64,000 nucleotides of DNA from Orlajensenia stereocauli (GTDB taxonomy: Bacteria > Actinomycetota > Actinomycetes > Actinomycetales > Microbacteriaceae): NCBI RefSeq assembly GCF_039548895.1, contig NZ_JBCLVG010000001.1, one strand, 5' to 3'. Under the pieces are notes generated by a model. That model was not told the origin of the DNA. It did no database searches and worked only from the letters and a program-made list of their open reading frames with translations. Made by a program: the position numbers and the translations under genes. Positions 33,551 to 42,593 of the stretch are shown here, one piece after another (the stretch's first letter is position 1; every line of letters starts with the position of its first letter).

Positions 33551-34291
33551 CTAGAAGCCGTCGGGGCGCTTCTGGAACACGTCGGGGTCGAGGGCGAGCT
33601 CAGCCGCCTCCTCGGAATCCGTCACCACGTCTTCTCCGGCCTCTGCAGCCTTTCGCGCCTGGTGAGCGGAGTGGAAGTAGTGCCAGAGGGTGGGGATGAG
33701 CGTGAGGACCACGGCACCGAGCAGGATGATGTCGATGTAGTTCTGCACGAACTCGGCGACGGGCGGGATGTACCCGATGAGGAATCCGAAGTAGGTCAGG
33801 CCTGCGCCCCAGATGAACGCGCCGATGGCGTTGTACAGCGAGTACTTGCGGTAGTCCATGTGGCCGATGCCCGCGGCGACGGGAGCGAAGGTGCGCACGA
33901 TCGGCACGAAGCGGGCCAGGATGACCGCGAGAGCGCCGAAGCGGGTGAAGAAGGCGTTGGTGCGTTCGACGTTCTTGACACTGAACAGGCCGGATTCCTT
34001 CTTCTCGAAGACCCGTGGCCCGAATCTGTGGCCTATGAGATAGCCGACCTCACCGCCGAGGAACGCCGCGACGGCGATGGCGAGGCAGACCCACCAGATG
34101 TCGACGCCGAAGACCAACGAGGTGTGGGTGAGCAGGCCCGAGATGACGAGAAGGGTGTCGCCCGGGAGCAGGAAGCCGACCAGCAGGCCGGTCTCCGCGA
34201 AGACTATCGCGCACACCACCACCAGGGCCCAGGGGCCAGCGCCGGCGATGATGGTCTCTGGATCGAGCCAGGGGATCAGGGCGGTGTGCAT
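33551..34291 (-). CDS. DedA family membrane protein (1)
   Basis: The 246-residue SNARE-associated/DedA protein has about five helices. The motifs are ETGLLVGFLLPGDTLL, GGEVGYLIGHRFG, ARFVPIVRTFAPVAAGIGHM (the conserved Arg pair) and GAFIWGAGLTYFGF. DedA proteins are lipid scramblases or transporters for membrane phospholipid or undecaprenyl-phosphate. The C-terminal acidic tail (~215-246) is extra. A minus-strand TAGACT at 34304-34299, 7 nt before the ATG, gives it its own promoter at the end of the next DedA gene. Confidence 0.88.
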   Translation of the reverse strand: MHTALIPWLDPETIIAGAGPWALVVVCAIVFAETGLLVGFLLPGDTLLVISGLLTHTSLVFGVDIWWVCLAIAVAAFLGGEVGYLIGHRFGPRVFEKKESGLFSVKNVERTNAFFTRFGALAVILARFVPIVRTFAPVAAGIGHMDYRKYSLYNAIGAFIWGAGLTYFGFLIGYIPPVAEFVQNYIDIILLGAVVLTLIPTLWHYFHSAHQARKAAEAGEDVVTDSEEAAELALDPDVFQKRPDGF

Positions 34292-34301
34292 GCGCCGCAG
34301 T

Positions 34302-34967
34302 CTACTTGGCCGAGGAGACGTCAGTCTGTACAGATGCTGCGCGATCGGCGCGCTCCAGACGCCACGCCCTGATGCCCGCGATGACGGATGCCGTGATGAA
34401 GACCCCGGCGATCACGTAGGCCAGCACCTTCACCCCGGGAATGGACGCCGCGTAGTAGCCGATCACGGTGATGCCGACGCCCCATGCGAGCGCTCCGACG
34501 ATGTTCGCGGTCACGAAGCGGGCGTAGCCCATGCGCCCGACACCCGCGATGATCGGCACGAAGACGCGCCCCCACGGGATGAACCTGGCGATGACCACCG
34601 ACCACCAGCCGAAGGTGCGGTAGAAGTGCTCGGTGCGGGCTATGACCCCCTGCATCCGGGGCCCGCCGCGCTTGTCGAGATAGGGCCTGCCGTAGCGCCG
34701 CCCGAGCAGAAAGCCGACCTGGTCGCCGAGGAAGGCGGCGATGCCGGTTCCGATCGCGAGGACCCAGATGTCGACTCCGGATGCGCCTGCCGCGATGATC
34801 CCCGAAGCGAAGAGCAGCGAGTCACCGGTGACGAATGGGACGAAGACGCCGACGAACAGCGCGGTGCCCGCGAAGACGAGGCCCCACACGACGAGATAGA
34901 AGACCACGACACCGACCTGGCCGAGCAGGTCGGTGAGCTGGCCGTCGAGCGCCGCCGTACGGAGCAC
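34302..34967 (-). CDS. DedA family membrane protein (2)
   Basis: The 221-residue DedA protein has FVPFVTGDSLLFASG, LGDQVGFLLGRRYG and ARFIPWGRVFVPIIAGVGRM. It is a clear paralogue of its neighbour, with a shorter C-terminus. The GTG start lies 4 nt after the heme oxygenase stop, so it is cotranscribed with that gene and probably shares its iron control. Confidence 0.87.
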   Translation of the reverse strand: MLRTAALDGQLTDLLGQVGVVVFYLVVWGLVFAGTALFVGVFVPFVTGDSLLFASGIIAAGASGVDIWVLAIGTGIAAFLGDQVGFLLGRRYGRPYLDKRGGPRMQGVIARTEHFYRTFGWWSVVIARFIPWGRVFVPIIAGVGRMGYARFVTANIVGALAWGVGITVIGYYAASIPGVKVLAYVIAGVFITASVIAGIRAWRLERADRAASVQTDVSSAK

Positions 34968-34971
34968 GAGC

Positions 34972-35607
34972 TCAGCCGTCGAGCGCGTCGAAGACGGCGC
35001 TGTTGAAGTCGAAGGCCGCGTCGGCCTCGGTGACGAAGGCGTCGACCTGGGCGGCGTCGAAGCCGAGGGCGTTGAGGTTCTCGCGGTAGGCGCGCTTGTA
35101 GTGCACGATGTCGGCGATCTCCGTGAAGCGGAAGAAGCTCAGCTGCTCGGGTGCGGCGTCGTAGTGGCGCGCGACGAGGCGCGCGATGGCCTGGCCGCCC
35201 GACAGGTCGCCGAGGTAGCGCGTGTAGTGGTGCGCGAGGTAGCGGGGGAGGTCGTCCGGGGCGATCGCGCGCAGGTGCTCCGCGTACGTGGCCGTGGCGG
35301 GCAGCGCCGGGTGGTCGGTGCGCCAGGCGCGGGATCCGAGGGCGGCGAGGTCGCTCTCCATCGCAGCGAACCTGTCGAGGCCGTGAGCGTCGATGATGGC
35401 CGGGTCGTTCGGCTGCGCCGGGCGGGACTCGAGTGCCTCGTAGATCCAGGCGAGCTGCGCGAGGTAGCGGGTGTAGGCGGCGAGGTCGAGCTCGCCCTTC
35501 ATGAGAGCCGTGATGAACGGCTTGCTCTCGGCGGATCTATGGGCGCTCATCGTGCGCTCGCGGACGATGGCGGCGACATCCGTGGCGTCAACAGTGAGGT
35601 TAGGCAT
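34972..35607 (-). CDS. hmuO: Heme oxygenase (biliverdin-producing)
   Basis: The 211-residue all-helical enzyme opens heme to biliverdin, CO and iron. Proximal His H23 lies in RTMSAHRSAE, and the distal helix has the conserved GDLSGGQAIAR. The ATG at 35607 lies inside an IdeR/DtxR-like box, so a metal-loaded repressor would block a leaderless start; expression under iron starvation is inferred. Two DedA genes follow. Confidence 0.92.
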   Translation of the reverse strand: MPNLTVDATDVAAIVRERTMSAHRSAESKPFITALMKGELDLAAYTRYLAQLAWIYEALESRPAQPNDPAIIDAHGLDRFAAMESDLAALGSRAWRTDHPALPATATYAEHLRAIAPDDLPRYLAHHYTRYLGDLSGGQAIARLVARHYDAAPEQLSFFRFTEIADIVHYKRAYRENLNALGFDAAQVDAFVTEADAAFDFNSAVFDALDG

Positions 35608-35613
35608 ACCTAA
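35595..35613 (-). promoter_or_regulatory. IdeR/DtxR-type iron box at the heme oxygenase start
   Basis: TGAGGTTAGGCATACCTAA matches 16 of 19 positions of the DtxR/IdeR consensus and has palindromic GTTAGG/CCTAAC arms. The start codon (35605-35607, minus strand) lies at its centre. A minus-strand TACTGT just upstream could be the -10. Confidence 0.75.
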
Positions 35614-35741
35614 CAGTAACGGACGCAAGCCTCTTGTTTCTCACCCCCGAAACGGGCATCGGCGTGGTTGATCGGGTCCAGTACTCTTCCGAAGGGGGAT
35701 GAGCAGCGTGCGCGTCCGCCGGGCTCATCGAAAGGACCTTC

Positions 35742-37199
35742 GTGTTCGACTTCCTCGTCAGCAATCCGCTCCTCGGCACGATCGCGATCGTCATCGTCGC
35801 GGTCATCGTCGTCTTCATCTACGCCAAGGCGCTGTACCGCAACGTGTCGCCGGATGAGGCTCTCGTCGTCACGGGCAAGCGCTCGAAGCGCCGCGTGGTC
35901 GATGGTGTCGAGGCCGAGGAGTCCGGCCAGCGCGTGGTTCACGGCCAGGGCGTGTGGATCACGCCGTTCTTCCAGAAGGCGCACAAGATCTCGCTGCGCT
36001 CGCGGGCCATCGACATCAAGGCCGAGGCCCAGACCAAGAACGGCATCACGATGAACGTCGACGCCGTGGCGATCGTCAAGGTCGGCGACGCCGACGAGAA
36101 GATCCGGGCTGCAGCCCAGCGCTTCCTCGGCCAGGACAAGAACATCGACATCTTCGCCCTCGAGGTGCTGTCGGGATCGCTGCGCTCCTCGGTGGGTGCC
36201 ACCGACGTGCTCACCATCATCAACAAGCGTGACGAGCTCTCGACCGCGGTGCTCGACATCGCCCGCCAGTCGCTGCTCAACCAGGGACTCGACGTCGACT
36301 CCTTCGAGATCAAGGGCATCTCGGACACCAACGGCTACATCGAGGACCTCGGCCGCGCCGAGCAGGCCGAGGTGCGCAAGCAGGCCGAGATCGCCGAGTC
36401 GCGTGCCAAGAAGGAGGCCCGCGAGGCCGCCGTCGCCGCCGAGACGGCCATCGCCGAGGCCGAGAACGCCCTCGCCCTGCGCAAGGCCGACCTGCAGAAG
36501 GAGACCGACAAGGCCGCGGCCGAGGCGGCATCCGCCCGCCCGCTCGCCGAGGCGCAGTCACAGCAGGCCGTCGTCGCCCAGCAGGAGATCACCGCCCAGA
36601 AGCGCGCATCGCTGCGTGCAGCCGAGCTCGAGTCGGAGGTCAAGGCCGTGGCCGATGCCGAGGCCTACCGAGTGAAGACCATCGCGCAGGCGGCCGCAGA
36701 CTCCAGGCTCATCGAGGCCCAGTCCGCCCGCGACTCCCGCAAGGCCGCGGCCGACGCCCTCGAGGCCGAGGGCCTCGCCGAGGCGAAGGCCATCGCCGCC
36801 AAGGGTGAGGCCGAGGCATCCGCCACCAAGGCCGCTGCCGAGGCCGTCGCTCAGCAGTCAGAGGCGCTGCTCCAGCTCAAGGTGATCGAGGCATTGCCGC
36901 TCATCGCCCGCGAGCTCGCCGCTCCGATGTCGAACATCGACCAGCTCACGGTGATCTCCACCGACGGGGCCTCGCAGCTCGCCAAGAACGCGGCATCCGG
37001 TCTCACCGAGGTCGACGGAGTGCTCAAGTCGACCATGGGCCTCAGCATCCGCGACCTGCTCGGGTCGTTCGTGGGCGGCGCTGCGGCCGGCCAGACGTTC
37101 GCGACGAACTCGAACGGCGGCGCTGCCGCTCCGCGCACGAACCACGTCGTCGCCGTCGACCTCGACCCGGAGCCCGAGTCGGAGACGCTGCCCGTCTGA
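35742..37199 (+). CDS. Flotillin-like SPFH/band 7 protein
   Basis: The 485-residue protein has an N-terminal membrane hairpin (~9-30), a band-7/SPFH domain (~35-200) and a long Ala/Glu coiled coil (~205-370) with repeated EAxA units as in flotillins. It ends in a Gly/Ala-rich region. Flotillins scaffold membrane microdomains. GTG 35742 follows GAAAGGAC. The NfeD-type partner found beside many bacterial flotillins is not encoded next to it. Confidence 0.9.
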   Translation: MFDFLVSNPLLGTIAIVIVAVIVVFIYAKALYRNVSPDEALVVTGKRSKRRVVDGVEAEESGQRVVHGQGVWITPFFQKAHKISLRSRAIDIKAEAQTKNGITMNVDAVAIVKVGDADEKIRAAAQRFLGQDKNIDIFALEVLSGSLRSSVGATDVLTIINKRDELSTAVLDIARQSLLNQGLDVDSFEIKGISDTNGYIEDLGRAEQAEVRKQAEIAESRAKKEAREAAVAAETAIAEAENALALRKADLQKETDKAAAEAASARPLAEAQSQQAVVAQQEITAQKRASLRAAELESEVKAVADAEAYRVKTIAQAAADSRLIEAQSARDSRKAAADALEAEGLAEAKAIAAKGEAEASATKAAAEAVAQQSEALLQLKVIEALPLIARELAAPMSNIDQLTVISTDGASQLAKNAASGLTEVDGVLKSTMGLSIRDLLGSFVGGAAAGQTFATNSNGGAAAPRTNHVVAVDLDPEPESETLPV

Positions 37200-37200
37200 G

Positions 37201-37253
37201 GCTCCACGGTGCCGCCGCGAGCGTAGCCCGGCGTGGAGCTCGCTATCGCGAGC
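37201..37253 (+). terminator. Terminator hairpins after the flotillin gene
   Basis: Two stacked hairpins: GCTCCACG/CGTGGAGC (37201-37208 with 37232-37239) and GCTCGC-TATC-GCGAGC (37238-37253). They start immediately after the stop codon. Confidence 0.6.
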
Positions 37254-37324
37254 GTGCTCGCTCGTCAAGGGCGTTGTCGACACTCAGGCACGCAGACAGA
37301 CTGGCCACTCAGGATGGGGGAGCG

Positions 37325-37606
37325 ATGCTCCGAACGAGGGTCAAGATCGAGGGTGCCGAGTACTTCATTCCTCCGAGCCAGAAAGCTGCGGACCTGATGG
37401 AGGACATACTGGTTCAGGTGCGCGCCGGCGGCGGCTTCGTCGAGATACTGCGGACTCCCGATCGTTCAGTGAGTGTGCTCGTCTCGCCCGGGACGACGCT
37501 GTCGATCGAGACCACGCAGGTCGAAGATGACGTCGCCGCGACCGATGCGGCGCACGACATCCGGATGTCGGCGATTCCGTGGCATGAATCATTCGACGTC
37601 TTCTGA
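37325..37606 (+). CDS. Small hypothetical protein (93 aa)
   Basis: A 93-residue soluble alpha/beta protein with a VKIEGAEYFIPP start and a GGGFVEI / VSVLVSPG strand pair; no catalytic motif is visible. ATG 37325 follows GGGGGAG. It resembles short uncharacterised proteins of Microbacteriaceae and lies 72 nt before another such gene, perhaps as a pair. Confidence 0.65.
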   Translation: MLRTRVKIEGAEYFIPPSQKAADLMEDILVQVRAGGGFVEILRTPDRSVSVLVSPGTTLSIETTQVEDDVAATDAAHDIRMSAIPWHESFDVF

Positions 37607-37678
37607 GGTTCGCAGGTCCGACCACGTTCCACCCACCTGCCCCGATTGCCCAGGTTATCGTTCACAAAGGAGGTCCTG

Positions 37679-37996
37679 ATGGGGATTCTGCACTACGGCA
37701 CTCAGACGTTCGACATGGACGATCGACTGCTCGCGCATCTTCAGATGATCATCGGCATCAAGCTCCGCCGCAGCGAGAGCTTCTTCATGACCTGGAACGA
37801 GTCGTCAACGTCCGTCGACGCGCGGCGGGCCATATGGATCGACAACGGTGTACCGATCTACATGGAGTACGACGGACGCCTCCAGCCACCGATGAACATG
37901 GACTGGGCGGAGAAGCTTGCGAATTCTGCCAATAAGGGCGGAGGCCTCATCATCATGGCCGAGGACATCCCGCTGACATCCGAGGTGCCGGAATAG
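37679..37996 (+). CDS. Small DUF7882-like protein (105 aa)
   Basis: The 105-residue protein starts MGILHYGTQTFDMDDRLLAH and contains LRRSESFFMTW and WIDNGVPIYMEY. It belongs, by recall, to a short family widespread in Microbacteriaceae and filed as DUF7882. It has the strongest Shine-Dalgarno sequence in the window (AAAGGAGGT, 37666-37674). High-level expression is inferred; the function is unknown. Confidence 0.75.
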   Translation: MGILHYGTQTFDMDDRLLAHLQMIIGIKLRRSESFFMTWNESSTSVDARRAIWIDNGVPIYMEYDGRLQPPMNMDWAEKLANSANKGGGLIIMAEDIPLTSEVPE

Positions 37997-38073
37997 ATCT
38001 CGGTTGCCCGGACGGCGCAGGTCGGTGGCTGTTCCATCCCGTGCTTTCGGGGACGTTGGACGACGGATCACGG

Positions 38074-38153
38074 TGCGGAAGGTGGGACTCGAACCCACAC
38101 GCCGAAGCACAGGAACCTAAATCCTGCGTGTCTGCCAATTCCACCACTCCCGC
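38074..38153 (-). tRNA. tRNA-Leu (TAG)
   Basis: An 80-nt minus-strand cloverleaf with acceptor GCGGGAG/CTTCCGC, anticodon loop TTTAGGT (anticodon TAG, codon CTA), a variable arm (TGCTTCGGCG) and T-loop TTCGAGT. CCA is not encoded. It sits in front of the tad locus on the opposite strand. Confidence 0.93.
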
Positions 38154-38211
38154 TGGTGCCGTCCCAGTGTAAACGGCTGCGCCCTGTGGACAGTTCCTGC
38201 ACCGTGGCGTG

Positions 38212-39465
38212 ATGGCGCGGCACGATGAGCGGATGACCGAGGCCGTTCGCACCATCACCGAGCGGGTGCGTGCCCGGGTGAGGAACGACGGCGTCGATCT
38301 GGCCTCGGATGCCGCCCTCGCCGAGCGCTACGCCCGGGATGCCCTGCGCGACTACGTCGAGCGCTCCGTCGCCGGGGCCGGCCCACTCATCGCCGATGAG
38401 GAGCAGGCCACCCGCGAGGTGATCGCGTCACTCACCGGATTCGGTCCGCTGCAGCCCTACCTCGATGACCCGACCATCGAGGAGATCTGGCTCAACTCGC
38501 CATCCCGCGTCTTCGTGGCCCGCAACGGCGTGCCCGAGCTGACGCCCACGGTGCTCACCGAGAGCGCCGTGCGCGATCTGGTCGAACGGATGCTGCAGTC
38601 CAGCGGTCGTCGCGTCGACCTGTCGAGCCCGTTCGTCGACGCCTCCCTGCCCGACGGCTCGAGGCTGCACGTCGTGATCCCCGACATCACGCAGAAGCAC
38701 TGGGCCGTGAACATCCGCAAGTTCACGAGGCGCCTGCGCGACCTGGGCCGCCTGGTGCAACTGGGTTCGCTGTCGCTGCAGGCTGCCGAGTTCCTGCGCA
38801 TGTGCGTGCTCGCCGACCAGAACATCCTCGTGTCGGGCCCGACGCAGGCTGGTAAGACCACCCTGCTCGGCGCCCTGCTCTCGAGCGCACGGCGCGATGA
38901 GCGCATCGTGACGGTGGAGGAGACCTTCGAGCTCGACATCGACGCCCACGACATCGTGGCCATGCAGTGCCGCCAGCCGAGCATCGAGGGCACCGGGGAG
39001 ATCAGCCTGCGCCGTCTCATCAAGGAGGCGCTGCGCATGCGCCCCGACAGGCTCGTCGTCGGCGAGGTGCGCGAGGCCGAGAGCCTCGACCTCCTCATCG
39101 CGTTGAACAGCGGCTTGCCGGGCATGTGCAGCATCCACGCCAACAGTGCGCGCGACGCCCTGGCGAAACTCTGCACGCTGCCGCTGCTCGCCGGGCGCAA
39201 CATCGACTCCGCCTTCGTCGTGCCCACCGTCGCGGCCTGCGTCGACGTCGTCGTGCAGTGCGAGATCGACCGGGCCGGCTCTCGCCGCGTGACCGAGATC
39301 CTCGCGCTCAGCGGTTCCGTCTCGGGGTCCGTCGTCGAGGCGAGTCCGGTGTTCCAGGTGCGCGACGGACTGCTGCAGGCCACGGGAGGCCATCCGCTCA
39401 AGCTCGCGAAGTTCCGTGCGGCCGGCCTCGACCCGTCGATCGTCCTGGCTCGGAGCGCCGCGTGA
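38212..39465 (+). CDS. tadA: TadA/CpaF secretion ATPase of the Flp pilus
   Basis: The 417-residue type II/IV secretion ATPase has an N-terminal helical domain, FTRRLRDL, Walker A GPTQAGKTT near residue 209, an Asp-box ETFELDIDAHD, Walker B-like RLVVGEVREAE and the SIHANSARDAL motif. It powers pilin extrusion. GTG 38209 and ATG 38233 are alternative starts. Its stop overlaps the tadB GTG. The usual partner tadZ/ssd upstream is absent; a tRNA lies there. Confidence 0.9.
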   Translation: MARHDERMTEAVRTITERVRARVRNDGVDLASDAALAERYARDALRDYVERSVAGAGPLIADEEQATREVIASLTGFGPLQPYLDDPTIEEIWLNSPSRVFVARNGVPELTPTVLTESAVRDLVERMLQSSGRRVDLSSPFVDASLPDGSRLHVVIPDITQKHWAVNIRKFTRRLRDLGRLVQLGSLSLQAAEFLRMCVLADQNILVSGPTQAGKTTLLGALLSSARRDERIVTVEETFELDIDAHDIVAMQCRQPSIEGTGEISLRRLIKEALRMRPDRLVVGEVREAESLDLLIALNSGLPGMCSIHANSARDALAKLCTLPLLAGRNIDSAFVVPTVAACVDVVVQCEIDRAGSRRVTEILALSGSVSGSVVEASPVFQVRDGLLQATGGHPLKLAKFRAAGLDPSIVLARSAA

Positions 39466-40337
39466 TCTCCGCCCAGGCCGTCGCCGTGGCCTGCGTGGCG
39501 GGCGCCGGCGTGCTGCTCGTGCTGTCGCCCTGGCTGTGGCCGCGATCGGGTGCCAGCCCCCGCCGCTCGGACTCCGCAGGGGAACGGATGCGCGCCCGGC
39601 TCGCGCTCGCCGGGCTGGGCGGCGTGCCACCGGCCGCGTTGCTGCTCATCTCAGCGCTCGTCGGCCTGGCCGCCGCAGGGCTGATGCAGGCGATCGTGGG
39701 AGTGTCCGCGCTCTCAGTCGCCGCCGGCGTCGTCGGCTTCGCCGCTCCGGCCCTCGTCGTGACCCTGCGTGCCAGAGCCCGCCGAGTCGCGAACCGGGCG
39801 CTCTGGCCCGACGTCGTCGACCACCTCCTGTCGGCTGTGCGCGCCGGCATCGCGCTGCCAGACGCAGTCGCATCGCTGTCGAAATCGGGGCCGACGGGCA
39901 CGCGTGCGAGCTTCGCCGCGTTCGAGCGCGAGTACCGCGCGACAGGGAACTTCTCACACTCCATCGATCGGCTGAAGGACGACCTCGCCGACCCCGTCGC
40001 CGATCGCCTTCTCGAGACCCTGCGCATGGCACGCGAGGTGGGAGGCAGCGACCTGGGCGAGGTGCTGCGCTCGCTCGCCGCCTACCTGCGCGATGACGCC
40101 GTGGTGCGGGCCGAACTGCGTGCCCGGCAGTCCTGGATCGTCAACGCCGCGAGGCTCGGAGTCGTGGCTCCGTGGATCGTGCTGCTCATGCTCTCGACCC
40201 GTCCTGAGGGCGCCGCCGCGTACAACTCCCCGGCCGGTGCCCTGCTCATCCTGGTCGGACTCCTCGTCTCGGCCCTGGCATATCTGCTCATGATCCGGGT
40301 CGGAAAGCTGCCGGAGGAGCAGCGCTGGTTTCGATGA
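39462..40337 (+). CDS. tadB: TadB-like pilus platform protein
   Basis: The 291-residue inner-membrane protein has a T2SSF domain (~95-225) flanked by hydrophobic segments: two N-terminal (~3-20, 55-100) and two C-terminal (~225-285). The RAGIALPDAVASLSKSGP and AREVGGSDLGEVLRSLA helices are typical. The GTG overlaps the tadA stop. Confidence 0.87.
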   Translation: MISAQAVAVACVAGAGVLLVLSPWLWPRSGASPRRSDSAGERMRARLALAGLGGVPPAALLLISALVGLAAAGLMQAIVGVSALSVAAGVVGFAAPALVVTLRARARRVANRALWPDVVDHLLSAVRAGIALPDAVASLSKSGPTGTRASFAAFEREYRATGNFSHSIDRLKDDLADPVADRLLETLRMAREVGGSDLGEVLRSLAAYLRDDAVVRAELRARQSWIVNAARLGVVAPWIVLLMLSTRPEGAAAYNSPAGALLILVGLLVSALAYLLMIRVGKLPEEQRWFR

Positions 40338-40427
40338 CTGTGGATAATTCGGGCGTCCCAGCCCGGGATCAGGCCATGATGCCCCAATGACCGGCGTCGA
40401 TGCGGTGGTGGGCAGGCGGAGCAGCCG

Positions 40428-41360
40428 ATGAGCGCTCCGCAGGCGTTGTCGCTGGTGCTCGGCTGCACTCTCGGCCTCGGCCTGTGGTCACTCGCGGCGA
40501 CGCTGCCGAGCTTCAGGCGCCCGCGCCTGGCCGACAGGGTCGCGCCCTACATCCTCGACGTCTCACCGGCCGCCCGCGAGCACGTGCGACGACGCACGGT
40601 CGATCCACTGCCCGTGATCGGGTCCCTCGCGGCCCCCGTGATCGGCGCTTTTTCGAGCTTGCTCTCCCGACTCTTCGGCGGGCCGGAGACGGCGGCCCTG
40701 CGTTTGCGGCAGGCCGGATCCGCGTCATCCGTCGAGCGATTGAGAGCCGAGCAGGTGATCTCTGCGATGCTGGGCGGCGCCGTCGGGATCGTGGTGGTCC
40801 TTCTGTCGGCCTCGCGCCTGCCGCCGGTGCTCACCCCGGCGATCCCGGTGCTCGCGGCCTTCAGTGGAGCGGCGTTGCGCGATCAGGTGCTGCGCCGGGC
40901 CGCATCCGCTCGCGTCTCCCGCATGACCGACGAACTGCCGACGGTCCTCGAGTTCCTCACGCTGAGTCTCTCCGCCGGCGAGGGCATCCATGACGCCCTG
41001 CGCCGGGTCGCCCGCACCAGCTCGGGTGAGCTGGCGGCCGAGTTCGCCGGCGTGCTCTCCCGTGTCGGCGCTGGAGTTCCACTCATGGGTGCGCTCGATG
41101 AGCTCTCGACGGGGCTGCGGATGCCGCCCCTCAGCAGGGCGATCGATCAGATCACCTCGGCGGTCGAACGGGGAACGCCACTCGCCGGTGTACTGCGTGC
41201 CCAGGCTCAGGACGCCCGCGGCGAGGCGAAGAACCGGCTGCTCGAGCGTGCCGGACGGAACGAGATCGCGATGCTCATTCCGCTCGTGTTCCTCATCCTG
41301 CCGCTCACGGTCGTGATCGCGATCTTCCCGGGCCTGTTCGTGCTGCAGGCGGGGTTCTAG
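40428..41360 (+). CDS. tadC: TadC-like pilus platform protein
   Basis: The 310-residue second platform protein has a T2SSF domain (~165-280: LEFLTLSLSAGEGIHDALRRVA, ERGTPLAGVLRAQAQDARGEAK) with membrane helices on either side. It lies 90 nt after tadB; ATG 40428 was chosen, with a weak Shine-Dalgarno GGCGGAG. Confidence 0.86.
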   Translation: MSAPQALSLVLGCTLGLGLWSLAATLPSFRRPRLADRVAPYILDVSPAAREHVRRRTVDPLPVIGSLAAPVIGAFSSLLSRLFGGPETAALRLRQAGSASSVERLRAEQVISAMLGGAVGIVVVLLSASRLPPVLTPAIPVLAAFSGAALRDQVLRRAASARVSRMTDELPTVLEFLTLSLSAGEGIHDALRRVARTSSGELAAEFAGVLSRVGAGVPLMGALDELSTGLRMPPLSRAIDQITSAVERGTPLAGVLRAQAQDARGEAKNRLLERAGRNEIAMLIPLVFLILPLTVVIAIFPGLFVLQAGF

Positions 41361-41468
41361 GCCGATGGGGCACGAGACGGCAAACCATGGTCGATGGCGA
41401 CGACCGCTGATCGACGGACGACCGAGTGACGAACGAAGCGATGACGGATGCGGAAGAAGGGTGTGGCG

Positions 41469-41669
41469 ATGACGACTCTGATGGTGGGCGCTGGGACAGC
41501 GCTGAGGGGACGCCTGGCGCGCGACTGGGATGACGAACGTGGCGACGTGCCCGGCTGGGTGCTCATCACCCTCATGACGGCTGGACTCGTCGTCCTGATC
41601 TGGGCGCTGGCCGGGCCGGCACTCACGGGTGTATTCCAGGACGCGATCGACCGCGTCTCCGACTTCTGA
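41469..41669 (+). CDS. Flp pilin-like / DUF4244-type short membrane protein
   Basis: A 66-residue protein with a charged N-terminus, the processing-like junction DDERGDVPGW and one hydrophobic helix (VLITLMTAGLVVLIWALAG). This is the form of actinobacterial Flp-like pilins encoded between tadC and tadE. ATG 41448 is an alternative start. It is the most likely structural pilin of the locus. Confidence 0.72.
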   Translation: MTTLMVGAGTALRGRLARDWDDERGDVPGWVLITLMTAGLVVLIWALAGPALTGVFQDAIDRVSDF

Positions 41670-41677
41670 GCAGTTCA

Positions 41678-42121
41678 GTGACGAGCCGGCCGGAGGCGCA
41701 TCAGAGGCTGCGGCGCGCTCCCGGGCGCTGGCTGCGGCCTTTCGTCCGAGACGAGCGAGGTTCGGCCGTCGTGGAGTTCACGCTCGTCTCCGTGCTGCTC
41801 ACGACCCTCGCGCTCGCCGTGGTGCAACTGGCTCTCGCACTGCACGTGCGCAACACGGTGATCGACGCTGCCGCCGAGGGGGCTCGCTATGCCGCGCTCG
41901 CCGACAACACCCTCGCCGACGGCGAGGAGCGCACGCGGATGCTCATCTCGACAGCCCTGGGTGCCGCCTACGCCCGCGACATCTCGGGCAGCTACGGTCG
42001 CGCGGCAGGGTTCTCCAGCGCCGAGGTCCACGTGACCACGCCACTGCCGCTCGCGGGGCTCCTCGGCCCGGATCGCGCCATGGAGGTGGTCGGCCGTGCG
42101 GCGGTCGAGTCGGCGCCGTGA
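41678..42121 (+). CDS. tadE: TadE-like pseudopilin
   Basis: The 147-residue protein has the TadE signature DERGSAVVEFTLVSVLLTTLAL (E near position 33 after the G) and then an extracytoplasmic domain. GTG 41678 follows the pilin gene by 8 nt. It overlaps the next gene by 26 nt. Confidence 0.85.
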   Translation: MTSRPEAHQRLRRAPGRWLRPFVRDERGSAVVEFTLVSVLLTTLALAVVQLALALHVRNTVIDAAAEGARYAALADNTLADGEERTRMLISTALGAAYARDISGSYGRAAGFSSAEVHVTTPLPLAGLLGPDRAMEVVGRAAVESAP

Positions 42122-42593
42122 AGCCGGTGCTGCACTGGCGGAGGAGACCGGCTCCGCGTCGCTCGAGTTCATCACCGTCGGCCTGATCCTGCTGGTGCCG
42201 CTCGTCTACCTCGTGCTGGCGGTGTCGTCCATCCAGGCGGGTTCGCTCGCGGCTGAGGGGGCCGCGCGCCAGATGGTCCGCGTCTACGTGCAGGCGACGA
42301 CGCCAGAGGACGGCTTGGCCAGGCTCGACCGTGCGCTCGCCGTGGGCTTCGACGACTACGGACTCTCGTCAGCCGAGTCGTCGGCGAACATCGACTGCGA
42401 CGATTCGGCGAACGGATGCCTCTCGCGGGGCAACTTCGTCACGGTGACGGTGCGGGTGCGGATCGCCCTGCCCCTCGTGCCCGATGTGCTCGCACTCCGC
42501 GACGTCGTGAGCATCCCGCTCGAGGCGCAGGCGACCCAGCAGGTGTCGCGCTTCTGGAGCGATACCGGAGCGGCGGAGGGAGGCGCGGATTGA
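42096..42593 (+). CDS. Second TadE/TadF-like pseudopilin
   Basis: The 165-residue protein has EETGSASLEFITVGLILLVP, the same G-x-E pseudopilin junction, followed by an outer domain with two Cys (C..NGC). The GTG start is inside tadE. It is probably the TadF-position minor pilin. Confidence 0.82.
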   Translation: MRRSSRRREAGAALAEETGSASLEFITVGLILLVPLVYLVLAVSSIQAGSLAAEGAARQMVRVYVQATTPEDGLARLDRALAVGFDDYGLSSAESSANIDCDDSANGCLSRGNFVTVTVRVRIALPLVPDVLALRDVVSIPLEAQATQQVSRFWSDTGAAEGGAD

